Positions 41,476 to 51,458 of a stretch of DNA of 64,000 bases are shown one piece after another. This DNA comes from Firmicutes bacterium UBA5201. Its GTDB lineage: Bacteria > Bacillota > Clostridia > Peptostreptococcales > Acidaminobacteraceae. Each line of letters opens with the position of its first letter. The first letter of the stretch is position 1. Under the pieces are notes generated by a model. The model was not told the DNA's origin. It did not search any database and worked only from the letters and a program-made list of their open reading frames with translations. Both the position numbers and the translations under genes were made by a program. Where the stretch lies: contig DHVT01000011.1 in assembly GCA_002412775.1 (NCBI GenBank), forward strand, positions 1-64,000, written 5' to 3'.

Positions 41476-43775
41476 TGATATTTCAAAACGCGATTTGGCA
41501 TTACCCGAAAATAGATGACAATAGAATAAAAGAAGTGACGAAAACCTATAATTGCTCTGAAATTGTGGCTCAGTTGCTCATTGAACGCAAACTTGACACA
41601 CCAGAAAAGGTGGATCGTTTTTTGAATCCCAAATTGGAGGATTTGCACGACCCTTTTCTGCTTTCGGATATGCCCCTCGCTTTTGAAAGAATCAAATTGG
41701 CCATAGAGCGCAAGGAATCCGTTTGGATTTATGGCGACTATGACGTGGACGGAATTACGAGCATAGTGATTCTAAGTAAATATTTTGAATATATAGGACA
41801 TCCTGCCAAATTTTACATTCCGAATAGACAGGATGAGGGATACGGCATCAGTGAGCAAGGACTGGAATGGATCAAATCACAGGGCGGAGAGCTCGTCATC
41901 ACAGTGGATTGTGGCATTACTGCCGTGGAGCAGGCACAGTTCGCAAGGGCGATCGGTCTCGATTTGATCATTACCGACCATCATGAGTGCCAAGATGTGT
42001 TGCCAAATGCCGTTGCCGTAGTGAACCCGAAACGTGGAGGATATCCATTCGACATGTTGGCCGGTTGCGGTGTCGCTCTTAAATTGACGCAGGCGATGCT
42101 CGGTGAGGCATTTTATACGTTCTATCCAAATGTGATCGATATTGCGGCACTGGGAACGGTGGCGGACATAGTGCCACTCGTGGATGAAAACAGGATCATC
42201 ACACGAATCGGCCTTGAATATATGATGCACACCTCCAATCCCGGCATACAGGCTTTGATTTCGGAAGCGAATCTGACCGGAAAAGAAATCACATCAGGTC
42301 ATATCGGATTTGTGATCGCCCCTAGGATCAACGCTTCCGGTCGAATAGGCAATCCGAGCATATCTGTTGAAATGTTGCTCGAGGATGATTATTTCAAAGC
42401 ACTTGAGATCGCAAAAAAATTGAGTGAGCTCAATGGCGAGAGACAAGCTCAAGAACGTGAGATCATGGAAGAAGCTGAAAAGTATATTCAAAAGTCGATT
42501 GACCTCGATCAAGCCAGAATATTGTTGGTGGTCGGAGAAAATTGGCATACGGGAATCATAGGGATTGTGGCATCCAAGCTTTCGGAGCGCTATTCCAGAC
42601 CGACTGTCGTACTCAATATAGACGGTGACATCGCAAAAGGGTCAGCCAGAAGTATAGAAGGCATCAGTATTTATGAAGTTCTTTTTTCATTCAAGCATTT
42701 GTTTGACAAGTTTGGTGGGCATGAACAAGCCGCGGGGCTAAGCCTCGGACTGGAGAACGTGGAAATTCTGAAGCAATCTTTGCTGGATTATGGATTGAAG
42801 CATATTCCGAAATACAAATTGGTGGCTTCGCGCAGGGTCAATGGCATCCTGAAGCCACACATGGTGACCCATCAATTGGTGGAAGAGATTGAAAATCTGA
42901 AACCATTCGGCGTGGGCAACCCCAAACCACAATTCGTATTTGAGAATCTGAGGATCGATGATTACCGGTTGATCGGCAAAGGACAGAACCATCTAAAAAT
43001 GGTTGTCAACGATGGCGTGCGTGTCTATGATGCCTTGGCATTCAATAAGGCGGAGGCGATCTCGGCACTCAGAAAAACGGACAGCATACATCTTTTGTTG
43101 AATCTGGAGAAAAACAATTTTATGGGTGTGGAAACCATCCAACTTTTGGTCCAGGATCTGATCAAGGACAAAATGCCGATCAAGGACAACCTTGAGGCAA
43201 AAGTGCAAAGTGCGCTTTATGAGTTTTACAAAGTACATCAGTCTGTGGTCATCGATTCCAAATTTACATCCGTGGATACATTTGATATAATGTTTAATAG
43301 TGCTGATGCGCGACCGTTACTGGTGTATTCGCTTGAAGGATTGATTGAGTTCAAAGACCATGTGATGAGAAGCAATATCACAAACTATACGATTCATTTC
43401 AATCGTTTGGTGGAAAGTGAAAGTCGTGAGGACCACCTGGATGTGATTTTTATGCCGATCCAGTTCAGTGGTGATTTGGCGTACGCTATTGATAAAGGCC
43501 GATCTGTTTCGAGTTTTATCCCCAATAGGGAGGACCTTGTATATTTCTACAAACAGAGTGCGGCATTCAAACAGACCACACTACCGCTTTTGGCCGGTAA
43601 ACTGAGGATGACCCAGTGCAAAATTTTATTTTGCCTTGATTTGCTGAACCAAATGAATCTGCTCGAATATAGGATTTTCAATTCGGCTCTTGAACTGAAT
43701 TTCCTGCCTAAACCCAAAAACAAGATGGATCTGGAGCAAGTGCCTTTGTTTCAAAATCTTTCTAGAGAATTATAA
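41475..43775 (+). CDS. recJ: Single-stranded-DNA-specific exonuclease RecJ
   Basis: 766 residues. DHH motifs IYGDYDVDGITS, VTVDCGIT and ITDHHECQ, then DHHA1 with DIAKGSARS and FGGHEQAAGL, and an OB-like domain. The C-terminal ~200 residues (from about 570) form the extra domain common in Firmicutes RecJ. It degrades 5' single strands in recombination and repair. It is coupled to the LapA gene and followed by apt and rel, a conserved Clostridia order. Confidence 0.94.
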   Translation: MIFQNAIWHYPKIDDNRIKEVTKTYNCSEIVAQLLIERKLDTPEKVDRFLNPKLEDLHDPFLLSDMPLAFERIKLAIERKESVWIYGDYDVDGITSIVILSKYFEYIGHPAKFYIPNRQDEGYGISEQGLEWIKSQGGELVITVDCGITAVEQAQFARAIGLDLIITDHHECQDVLPNAVAVVNPKRGGYPFDMLAGCGVALKLTQAMLGEAFYTFYPNVIDIAALGTVADIVPLVDENRIITRIGLEYMMHTSNPGIQALISEANLTGKEITSGHIGFVIAPRINASGRIGNPSISVEMLLEDDYFKALEIAKKLSELNGERQAQEREIMEEAEKYIQKSIDLDQARILLVVGENWHTGIIGIVASKLSERYSRPTVVLNIDGDIAKGSARSIEGISIYEVLFSFKHLFDKFGGHEQAAGLSLGLENVEILKQSLLDYGLKHIPKYKLVASRRVNGILKPHMVTHQLVEEIENLKPFGVGNPKPQFVFENLRIDDYRLIGKGQNHLKMVVNDGVRVYDALAFNKAEAISALRKTDSIHLLLNLEKNNFMGVETIQLLVQDLIKDKMPIKDNLEAKVQSALYEFYKVHQSVVIDSKFTSVDTFDIMFNSADARPLLVYSLEGLIEFKDHVMRSNITNYTIHFNRLVESESREDHLDVIFMPIQFSGDLAYAIDKGRSVSSFIPNREDLVYFYKQSAAFKQTTLPLLAGKLRMTQCKILFCLDLLNQMNLLEYRIFNSALELNFLPKPKNKMDLEQVPLFQNLSREL

Positions 43776-43802
43776 ATGAGGAATGACATTAAGGAGGAAC
43801 AC

Positions 43803-44321
43803 ATGGATATCAAATCGAAAATCAGAGTGATTGAGGATTTTCCAAAAAAGGGAATCAGTTTTAAGGATATAACAACTTTGCTTCTTGATGGAGCCGCATA
43901 CAGGGAAGCGGTGCTGACTTGCATAGAACAGCTTAAAGATGTGGAATACGATCTGATCATCGGTCCTGAAGCCAGGGGATTTTTGCTGGGTGCGCCTATG
44001 TCGGTAATTACTCAAAAAGGGTTCATACCTGTGAGAAAACCAGGAAAATTGCCGGCGGAAACCATTCAACACGAATATATTCTCGAATATGGATCCGATA
44101 TTTTGGAGATTCATAAAGATGCCATCAAACCTGGGGCGAAGGTTCTGGTTGTCGATGATTTGCTCGCTACCGGAGGCACTGCGAAAGCTGTGTGTGAACT
44201 CGTTGAAAAACTGGGCGGTGTGGTTGCAGGTCTTGCATTTCTCATTGAACTGGACTTCCTTGACGGCCGAAAAGTTCTGGAAAAATACGATGTATTCTCA
44301 GTTGTCTCTTACGAGTCTTAA
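43803..44321 (+). CDS. apt: Adenine phosphoribosyltransferase
   Basis: 172 residues. PRPP motif VLVVDDLLATGGTAKA, with IIGPEARGFLLGAP and VRKPGKLPAET. It salvages adenine to AMP. ATG 43803 is chosen because AAGGAGG lies just before it; an earlier in-frame ATG at 43776 has no site. A terminator-like hairpin follows. Confidence 0.95.
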   Translation: MDIKSKIRVIEDFPKKGISFKDITTLLLDGAAYREAVLTCIEQLKDVEYDLIIGPEARGFLLGAPMSVITQKGFIPVRKPGKLPAETIQHEYILEYGSDILEIHKDAIKPGAKVLVVDDLLATGGTAKAVCELVEKLGGVVAGLAFLIELDFLDGRKVLEKYDVFSVVSYES

Positions 44322-44367
44322 AAAACAGTTGTAATGCCTCTGATAAATCTGTAAAATAAGTGTAAAG

Positions 44368-44398
44368 TAGTCCGTTCAAATATTTTGGACGGACTATT
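44368..44398 (+). terminator. Hairpin between apt and rel
   Basis: TAGTCCGTTCA (44368-44378), loop AATATTT, TGGACGGACTA (44386-44396) with one mismatch, then TTATTAAT. Confidence 0.6.
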
Positions 44399-44431
44399 AT
44401 TAATACGTAGAAAGTTGTAGATGGTGTGGTT

Positions 44432-46606
44432 ATGAACTTAGAAGGATATTTGTCAAAAGTTAAAAAATATGCGCCTTATGTGAACCTTGATCAATTAGCC
44501 AAGGCTTATGAATTTGGCGACAAGGCACATACGGGACAGCTGAGAAAAGACGGAACGCCTTTCTTCAACCACCCAGCCAGTGTGTCGTTGATTCTTGCGG
44601 AACTAGAGATGGATGAAGAAACCATTATTGCCGCACTTTTGCACGATACAGTGGAAGATACGGATGTCACTTTACAGGATGTCAAAAAACTTTTCGGAGA
44701 AGAAGTCGCCACATTGGTGGATGGCGTTACAAAGCTTGCCGTCATCAATTATGAGACGAAGCAGGAACAACAAGTTGAGAACCTCAGAAAAATGTTCTTG
44801 GCCATGTCGGGCGACATCAGAGTCATTTTGATCAAACTTGCGGACAGGCTTCACAATATCAGAACACTTGGTGCGATGACGCCGGAAAAACAAAAGGAAA
44901 AAGCGGAAGAGACGCTCGAGATATTCGCGCCTATTGCACATCGACTAGGTATATCCAAAATCAAATGGGAACTTGAGGATCTGAGCTTGAAACATTTGGA
45001 TCCCGAAGGTTATCGTGACCTCGTCAGGAAAGTGGACCGAAAACGCACAGAGCGTGAATCCATCATCAACGATTACATCCATCAGATCAGAAAGTCGCTT
45101 ACCGACCTTAATCTGAAGTTTGAAATATATGGAAGACCTAAGAATTTCTACAGCATCTACAAGAAAATGAAATACCAGCACAAAGAATTTGATGAAATCT
45201 ATGACCTTACCGCCATACGGATCGTATGCGAGGATATAAAGGACTGTTATAGCGCTCTTGGAGCGGTGCATACACTTTGGAAACCCATCCCGGGTCGATT
45301 CAAGGACTATATCGCCATGCCTAAGCCCAACCTCTACCAATCCCTGCATACGACACTCATGGGCAACGGTGAGCCTTTTGAGATACAGATCCGCACCAGA
45401 GAGATGCACGAAATCGCTGAATTCGGTATCGCTGCACACTGGAAGTACAAAGAGGGATCGAAAAAATCCCATAATGAGATGGAGCAAAAGATTTCATCAT
45501 TTAGACAAATGATGGAATGGCAAAGTGACCTCAAAGATCCGAGTGAATTCATGAATTCACTCAAATTGGACCTTTTCAATACTGAAGTTTTTGTATTCTC
45601 ACCAAAGGGTGAAGTAGTCGATTTGCCTGTGGGATCCACACCGGTGGATTTCGCTTATAAGATCCACTCCGAAGTCGGGAACAAATGCGTCGGAGCAAAA
45701 GTGAACGGCAGAATCGTACCACTGAATTACCAACTCCAAAATGGTCAACGCATTGAGATCATGACCGCCAAGAACTCAAACGGCCCTTCGCGGGATTGGC
45801 TGAAATTCGTCAAGAGCACACAAGCTAAACAGCGGATCAAACAGTGGTTCAAGAAGGAACGTCGTGAAGAGAATGTTGAAAACGGCAGAGATATCATTGT
45901 CGGCGAACTGAGGAAACAGAACTTGCCGGTGAAAATGGTGCTCAATGAAGACTATCTCGACCAAATACTGAAAAGACTGAGTCTCAAAAACATAGACGAC
46001 ATGTACAACGCCATCGGTTACGGAGGCATACTCACAAGTCAGGTCGTTCCTAAAATAAAGGAAAAGTACTTCAAGGAACAAAGAGATGAGCAACTCAAGA
46101 ACAAACCGCTCATGGAAAGAATCGAGGAGATTCCCAAGAAAAAAATCGTAAAACGCAATGAAACCGGTATCGTCGTCAAAGGAATCGATGACATTTTGGT
46201 GCGATTTGCCAAGTGTTGTTCACCGGTGCCGGGCGATGAGATCATCGGTTATGTCACAAGAGGCCGTGGAGTGACGATTCACAGAAGTGACTGTGAGAAT
46301 TTCGAGAAAACGGATGAATCGGAAAACAGATATATCGAAGTGGCTTGGGCTGACAACAACGCATCTTCGTACACCACAAGTGTTCAGGTTGTTTCATCCG
46401 ATCGAAAGGGACTCCTCTCTGAAATCACCATCCTCATGCAAGATATGGATATGATGATGACAGGCATCAATGCGAAGATCGATAAAAACGGTATTGCCAT
46501 AGTGAATATCTCGATTGAGATTTCAGACATTGAAGAATTGAATAAACTTATGCGTAAATTGAAAGCACTCGAGGAAGTCATCGAAGTCAAACGTGTGAGT
46601 TCTTAA
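44432..46606 (+). CDS. rel: Bifunctional (p)ppGpp synthetase/hydrolase (Rel)
   Basis: 724 residues. The hydrolase HD domain has LLHDTVEDTD and intact HD residues. The synthetase domain has RFKDYIAMPKPNLYQSLHTT. A TGS domain (VFVFSPKGEVVDLPVGSTPVDFAY), a helical/zinc-finger region (FAKCCSPVPGDEIIGYVTRG with conserved Cys-Cys) and an ACT domain follow. Both active sites look intact, so it both makes and degrades the alarmone, on or off the ribosome. ATG 44432 is preferred to GTG 44426; the ribosome site is weak (GGTGTGG). Confidence 0.95.
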   Translation: MNLEGYLSKVKKYAPYVNLDQLAKAYEFGDKAHTGQLRKDGTPFFNHPASVSLILAELEMDEETIIAALLHDTVEDTDVTLQDVKKLFGEEVATLVDGVTKLAVINYETKQEQQVENLRKMFLAMSGDIRVILIKLADRLHNIRTLGAMTPEKQKEKAEETLEIFAPIAHRLGISKIKWELEDLSLKHLDPEGYRDLVRKVDRKRTERESIINDYIHQIRKSLTDLNLKFEIYGRPKNFYSIYKKMKYQHKEFDEIYDLTAIRIVCEDIKDCYSALGAVHTLWKPIPGRFKDYIAMPKPNLYQSLHTTLMGNGEPFEIQIRTREMHEIAEFGIAAHWKYKEGSKKSHNEMEQKISSFRQMMEWQSDLKDPSEFMNSLKLDLFNTEVFVFSPKGEVVDLPVGSTPVDFAYKIHSEVGNKCVGAKVNGRIVPLNYQLQNGQRIEIMTAKNSNGPSRDWLKFVKSTQAKQRIKQWFKKERREENVENGRDIIVGELRKQNLPVKMVLNEDYLDQILKRLSLKNIDDMYNAIGYGGILTSQVVPKIKEKYFKEQRDEQLKNKPLMERIEEIPKKKIVKRNETGIVVKGIDDILVRFAKCCSPVPGDEIIGYVTRGRGVTIHRSDCENFEKTDESENRYIEVAWADNNASSYTTSVQVVSSDRKGLLSEITILMQDMDMMMTGINAKIDKNGIAIVNISIEISDIEELNKLMRKLKALEEVIEVKRVSS

Positions 46607-46616
46607 TGGAGGCGTA

Positions 46617-47066
46617 ATGAGAGCGGTGGTTCAACGTGTCAATCACTCTTCTGTCATAGTGGACGGGAAAGTGGTCGGCGAAATCGGAAAAGGACTCAAC
46701 GTCCTGTTGGGCGTTGAAGAAGGCGATTCTGAAAAGGACGTCGGATATATGGTGGAAAAAATCGTCAATTTGAGAATCTTCGAAGATGATCAGGAAAAAA
46801 TGAATCTTTCTTTGTTGGATGTAAAAGGTGAAATGCTGTGCATTTCCCAGTTCACCTTGATGGGCGACTGTAGAAAAGGCAGGCGTCCGAGTTTCAGTAG
46901 CGCGGCAAGACCCGATGATGCAAACGCTTTATACGAGCAGTTTGTGAAAGAGGTGGGACTGGCGGGGATCAGGGTGGAAACAGGTCAATTCCAGGCGCAT
47001 ATGGTTGTCGATATTCAAAATGATGGTCCCGTGACCCTACTCGTGGACAGCAAAAGAGGATTCTAA
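46617..47066 (+). CDS. dtd: D-aminoacyl-tRNA deacylase
   Basis: 149 residues, full length. It begins MRAVVQRVNHSSVIVDGKVVGEIG and carries ISQFTLMGDCRKGRRPSFSSAARP and, near the end, NDGPVTLLVD with the Gly-cis-Pro that recognises D-amino acids. It removes D-residues and glycine mischarged on tRNA. It follows rel by 10 bases, a widely conserved pair. ATG 46617 follows GGAGG. Confidence 0.95.
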   Translation: MRAVVQRVNHSSVIVDGKVVGEIGKGLNVLLGVEEGDSEKDVGYMVEKIVNLRIFEDDQEKMNLSLLDVKGEMLCISQFTLMGDCRKGRRPSFSSAARPDDANALYEQFVKEVGLAGIRVETGQFQAHMVVDIQNDGPVTLLVDSKRGF

Positions 47067-47085
47067 TAGAATACAGGAGGCAACA

Positions 47086-47715
47086 ATGTTACTTGAAAAA
47101 ATTGCAGTGGGCTCATATGCTGCAAATTGTTACATCCTCGGCGACGAGGTCTCAAAAGAAGCCATAGTGGTAGATCCCGGCGCTGAAGCCGATAGAATAC
47201 TTAAAAAAGTCAATGACAAATCACTCACTGTCAAATATATAGTGCTCACACACGGCCATGGTGATCATATCGGCGCTGTGGAAGAGCTAAAGGCTATGAC
47301 TGGTGCACAGGTCATGATTCATCATGACGATGCCTACATGCTCGAGGATGCCAGTAAGAACTTCACGAGTTCCATCCATGGAAATTCAATTGCCTTCAAA
47401 CCGGATCGCACCATCGGGGATGGCGATGTCATTCAGATCGGCAAAATCAAAATCAGAGTTTTGCATACGCCTGGCCATACTTATGGCGGTATATGCCTGT
47501 ATGTCCCAAGTGAGAAAATAGTCATCACAGGAGACACTTTATTTTATGGGTCGGTAGGACGTTCTGACCTCGAAGGAGGCGATCACAAGCAAATGATCGG
47601 TGCCATCATAAAGCAGCTGATGAAACTCGATGATGAAGTGATCGTTTATCCTGGACATGGCGCAAGCACATCCATTGGGTTTGAACGCAGAAAAAATCCG
47701 TTCATCCAAGGATAG
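47086..47715 (+). CDS. MBL-fold hydrolase (glyoxalase II-like, YcbL type)
   Basis: 209 residues with the dinuclear metal motif THGHGDHIGA, later TPGHTYGG, TGDTLFYGSVGRSDL and YPGHGASTS. It lacks the C-terminal helical domain of true glyoxalase II, so it belongs to the YcbL-type group with uncertain thioester or general hydrolase activity. ATG 47086 follows CAGGAGG. It lies in the dtd-hemZ run. Confidence 0.85.
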   Translation: MLLEKIAVGSYAANCYILGDEVSKEAIVVDPGAEADRILKKVNDKSLTVKYIVLTHGHGDHIGAVEELKAMTGAQVMIHHDDAYMLEDASKNFTSSIHGNSIAFKPDRTIGDGDVIQIGKIKIRVLHTPGHTYGGICLYVPSEKIVITGDTLFYGSVGRSDLEGGDHKQMIGAIIKQLMKLDDEVIVYPGHGASTSIGFERRKNPFIQG

Positions 47716-47723
47716 GAGAGGCC

Positions 47724-49181
47724 ATGATTGTATACGAACATGGAAACCCTTTGAACTACGAATTGAAACTGATTCTTGAATTGTTTGTACCTCAATCTCA
47801 AATTCAGTACACTGATAAACGTGACGATTTCCATAATGCCGTCACTGGAGGGGCTTTCGGACTGACCATTGAATCTGATGGAGATAAGACGGTCATAAGT
47901 TCCCACGAGGCGTTTTCAGCTAAGGTTCTTGAGCAAAGGACCTTATTTGCGTTGGAGGACTCATTTAAGAATCATTTCAAAAAACATATTTATCAATTGA
48001 TGTCAAAGTCATTTGCCTCTTTGAGCAAATGGGGAACTCTTGTAGGCATAAGACCTGTGAAAATCGTTCATGAACTTTTGGACAGGCATATTCCTGTCGA
48101 TGAGATCAAACCGATCATCTGTGATGAGTATCTGGTGTCACCCGAAAAAGTCGACTTGTTGATTGAGACGGCATTGAGGGAAAGGCCACATCTGTATCCA
48201 CACGATCCCGATTTGATATCACTCTATATCTGTATTCCATTTTGTCCGACAAGATGCCTGTATTGTTCGTTTCCATCGAATGATCTTCAAAAGAAAGGCA
48301 AGCTTTTACCGATTTATTTGGATAAATTGATTGAGGAACTGGATTTCGTTGTCGGTGAAATAAAAAAAATCGGCAAGACGATAGATTGCATCTATGTTGG
48401 TGGTGGGACTCCGACGTCGCTGGACGAACAACAACTTGAGCGGCTTTTAGGCCGAATCGGCGAACATGTGAATATGGACGAAATCAAAGAGTTTACAGTA
48501 GAAGCGGGAAGACCGGACACGATAACACTTAAAAAGTTGGAAACAATGAAAACGTATGGTGTGGACCGGATTTGTATCAATCCTCAGACCATGAACGATC
48601 AGACTTTGGTCACCATCGGTAGAGACCACGGTGCCGATCAGATCATTGATGTGATGACACATGCGAGAAATGTGGGATTCAAGACCATCAATATGGATCT
48701 GATCATGGGATTGCCTGGTGAAACGGTGGAGGATGCTGAAAAAACGGTGGAGAGCATCATAAGGATGGCGCCTGAGAACATAACGGTCCATACGCTGGCA
48801 GTGAAGCGGGCATCGGCCCTCAATGAATCCCGGGAAAGTGTGGAACTGGCGCATGACGTGACTGTGGAAACCATGCTTGAGCGTTGCGATGCAAAGCTCA
48901 GGGCTGTGGGGCACACCCCTTATTACATGTACAGACAAAAGAAAATGATCGGTCATCTCGAAAATATTGGATATGCCATAAAAGGACACTCGTCCCTTTA
49001 CAATATGAGAATCATGGAAGAAAAACATACGATTATAGCTCTAGGTGCTGGCGCTGTTTCCAAAATCTGTTATCCTGAGGAAAACAGACATGAGAGAGTC
49101 GCCAATTTCAAAGGACTTGAAGATTACATCAATCGTTTTGATGAAGTGCTGGAAAAGAAGAAAGTAATCAATTCATTATAA
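47724..49181 (+). CDS. hemZ: HemZ-type radical SAM coproporphyrinogen dehydrogenase-like protein
   Basis: 485 residues. An N-terminal ~160-residue extension is followed by the radical SAM core: IPFCPTRCLYCSFPS holds CxxxCxxC. YVGGGTPTSL and TVEAGRPDTI are as in HemN/HemZ/HutW proteins. Length and extension fit HemZ of Firmicutes. The family is annotated as oxygen-independent coproporphyrinogen oxidase, but the activity is disputed and no other haem gene is nearby. ATG 47724 follows AGGAGAGGCC. Confidence 0.75.
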   Translation: MIVYEHGNPLNYELKLILELFVPQSQIQYTDKRDDFHNAVTGGAFGLTIESDGDKTVISSHEAFSAKVLEQRTLFALEDSFKNHFKKHIYQLMSKSFASLSKWGTLVGIRPVKIVHELLDRHIPVDEIKPIICDEYLVSPEKVDLLIETALRERPHLYPHDPDLISLYICIPFCPTRCLYCSFPSNDLQKKGKLLPIYLDKLIEELDFVVGEIKKIGKTIDCIYVGGGTPTSLDEQQLERLLGRIGEHVNMDEIKEFTVEAGRPDTITLKKLETMKTYGVDRICINPQTMNDQTLVTIGRDHGADQIIDVMTHARNVGFKTINMDLIMGLPGETVEDAEKTVESIIRMAPENITVHTLAVKRASALNESRESVELAHDVTVETMLERCDAKLRAVGHTPYYMYRQKKMIGHLENIGYAIKGHSSLYNMRIMEEKHTIIALGAGAVSKICYPEENRHERVANFKGLEDYINRFDEVLEKKKVINSL

Positions 49182-49198
49182 TTTAGTTGGAGGCCAAA

Positions 49199-50983
49199 AT
49201 GGGAGAAGCATTAAACGGATTAAAGCGGACGCATTACTGTGGAGATATGAAAGAAACTCATATCGATGAGCAAGTGACCCTTATGGGTTGGGTACAAAAA
49301 AGAAGAAATCTCGGTGGACTGATTTTTGTGGATTTACGCGACCGTACCGGCATTTGTCAAATCGTTTTTGATACAGCGGTTTCGGAATCTGCATTTGAGA
49401 AAGCGAATGGCATCAGAAGTGAATATGTCATAGCCATCACCGGTACTGTCAAAATGAGAGAGTCCATAAATGCGAACCTCCCGACGGGAACCGTTGAGAT
49501 CTTTGCGGATAGCATCAAGATTTTGTGTGAGGCGGATGTGCCGCCGATTCATATCGACGACAACGACGAAGCCAATGAACGCCTCAGGCTGAAATATCGC
49601 TATTTGGATCTCAGAAAACCGAAAATGCAAAAAAATCTGATGATCAGACATCAAATCGCCTCATCCGCACGTCGTTTCTTTGACACCAATGGGTTTGTCG
49701 AAGTCGAGACGCCTGTGCTCACCAAGCCGACACCTGAAGGTGCAAGAGATTATTTGGTGCCAAGCAGGGTCAATCCCAACAAGTTCTATGCTTTACCGCA
49801 ATCGCCACAACTCTTCAAGCAGCTTTTGATGGTATCGGGTATGGACAGATATTACCAAATCACAAAGTGTTTCAGGGATGAAGATCTCAGAGCCGACAGA
49901 CAACCCGAATTCACACAAATCGATATTGAAATGTCATTTGTGGATGAAGATGATGTCATGGCCATCAATGAGAAGATGCTTGCAAATATGTTCAAAGAAG
50001 TTGCTGGACTGGACATTCAGACACCATTCCTTAGACTTTCCTATAATGAAGCCATGACCAGATACGGATCGGATAAACCGGATACTCGTTTCGGTTTTGA
50101 ACTCAAATCTTTGAATGAGATTTTGAGCGCATCCGAATTCAAGGTGTTCAGTGGAGCGATCGCTTCCGGTGGAGATGTGAGAGGCATCAACATCAACGGG
50201 TATGCCGACCGTTTTTCAAGGAAAGACATCAGCAAACTCGAAGAGTTTTGTAAAACTTATGGTGCCAAAGGCCTTGCCTGGGTAAAAATACAAGAGGATG
50301 AAATTTCCTCGCCAATAGCAAAGTTCTTGACCGAAGCGGAGATGAAAGGGATTCTAGATACTTTCGAGGCCAAACCCGGCGACCTGATCTTGATGGTTGC
50401 CGACAAGCCTTCAGTGGTGTTTGATTCTCTTGGAGCATTGCGCTCTGAAATCGCGAAGCAACTTGAAATTTTGGATCCAAAGGTATACAATTTCTTATGG
50501 GTAACAGATTTTCCACTCTTTGAATACGATGAAGATGAAGATCGTTTCTTTGCTAAACACCATCCTTTCACATCTCCAAAAGATGAGGATGTTGAAAAAT
50601 TGAACACAGATCAGGGTGCATGTCGCGCAAAAGCATATGACATCGTCCTCAATGGTTACGAGATTGGTGGAGGATCCATCAGAATCCATGATTCGAAAGT
50701 TCAGGAAAGTATGTTCCAGGCACTTGGATTCACTGATGAAGAAGCAAGAGAGAAATTTGGTTTCTTCATTGATGCGTTCAAATTTGGAGCGCCTCCTCAC
50801 GGTGGCATCGCTTACGGACTGGATCGAATCGTCATGCTCATGGTCGGAACTGACAACATCAGAGACGTCATAGCATTTCCAAAGACACAAGATGCAAAAT
50901 GTTTGATGACCAATGCGCCAAGTGTGGCAGAGGACAAACAATTGGATGAGCTTTATGTCAGCATAAAGCCTTTTGAGAAATAG
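49199..50983 (+). CDS. aspS: Aspartyl-tRNA synthetase
   Basis: 594 residues, the bacterial type. It has an OB anticodon-binding domain (1-110), class II motif 2 FRDEDLRADRQPEFTQIDIEMSF, the bacterial GAD insertion (about 310-400) and motif 3 PHGGIAYGLDR. It charges tRNA-Asp, possibly also tRNA-Asn; no asnS or gatCAB is in view to decide. ATG 49199 follows TTGGAGG; the TTG at 49187 is part of that site. Confidence 0.95.
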   Translation: MGEALNGLKRTHYCGDMKETHIDEQVTLMGWVQKRRNLGGLIFVDLRDRTGICQIVFDTAVSESAFEKANGIRSEYVIAITGTVKMRESINANLPTGTVEIFADSIKILCEADVPPIHIDDNDEANERLRLKYRYLDLRKPKMQKNLMIRHQIASSARRFFDTNGFVEVETPVLTKPTPEGARDYLVPSRVNPNKFYALPQSPQLFKQLLMVSGMDRYYQITKCFRDEDLRADRQPEFTQIDIEMSFVDEDDVMAINEKMLANMFKEVAGLDIQTPFLRLSYNEAMTRYGSDKPDTRFGFELKSLNEILSASEFKVFSGAIASGGDVRGININGYADRFSRKDISKLEEFCKTYGAKGLAWVKIQEDEISSPIAKFLTEAEMKGILDTFEAKPGDLILMVADKPSVVFDSLGALRSEIAKQLEILDPKVYNFLWVTDFPLFEYDEDEDRFFAKHHPFTSPKDEDVEKLNTDQGACRAKAYDIVLNGYEIGGGSIRIHDSKVQESMFQALGFTDEEAREKFGFFIDAFKFGAPPHGGIAYGLDRIVMLMVGTDNIRDVIAFPKTQDAKCLMTNAPSVAEDKQLDELYVSIKPFEK

Positions 50984-50995
50984 AAAGGAGTCAAT

Positions 50996-51442
50996 ATGGA
51001 TAGAACAGGAGTTGTTGTGGGAGAAATGGGCGCGTTCTCAAAAGTGAAACTGTTGAGACATACGGCTTGTGGGAACTGCGGCGCTTGTCAACTCGGAGAT
51101 GACCAGAAGGATGTCCATTTGGTGGCGAAAAACGATGTACACGCTCATGTCGGAGACATGGTTGAAGTGGCTATGGCCACTGACAGTGTTCTCAGTGCGG
51201 CATTTATAATGTATGTCATCCCTTTGATCGCACTTTTCGCGGGATTGGCCGCAGGACATTTCCTATTCAAGTCTTCGCCCAATTCAGAGATTTTTTCAGG
51301 TCTGCTCGGCCTCGTTTTGATGGTGATGGCATTTTTGGTCATTAAGATGAACGACAAGCATTTTATGAAAAGTGAAAAGTACACTGCACAAATCATGAAG
51401 ATCCTTCAGACGGAACACGAAGGCATCATACCATTACAATAG
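50996..51442 (+). CDS. RseC/MucC-family membrane protein
   Basis: 148 residues. A cysteine motif near the N-terminus (HTACGNCGACQ), a small soluble domain (GDMVEVAM) and two membrane helices (about 62-85 and 95-115) match RseC/MucC (SoxR-reducing system) proteins. In Clostridia such genes are often free-standing or linked to rnf. A redox role is likely from the cysteines, but the partner is unknown. ATG 50996 follows AAAGGAG. Confidence 0.85.
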   Translation: MDRTGVVVGEMGAFSKVKLLRHTACGNCGACQLGDDQKDVHLVAKNDVHAHVGDMVEVAMATDSVLSAAFIMYVIPLIALFAGLAAGHFLFKSSPNSEIFSGLLGLVLMVMAFLVIKMNDKHFMKSEKYTAQIMKILQTEHEGIIPLQ

Positions 51443-51458
51443 TGAAATAGGGGGGCAC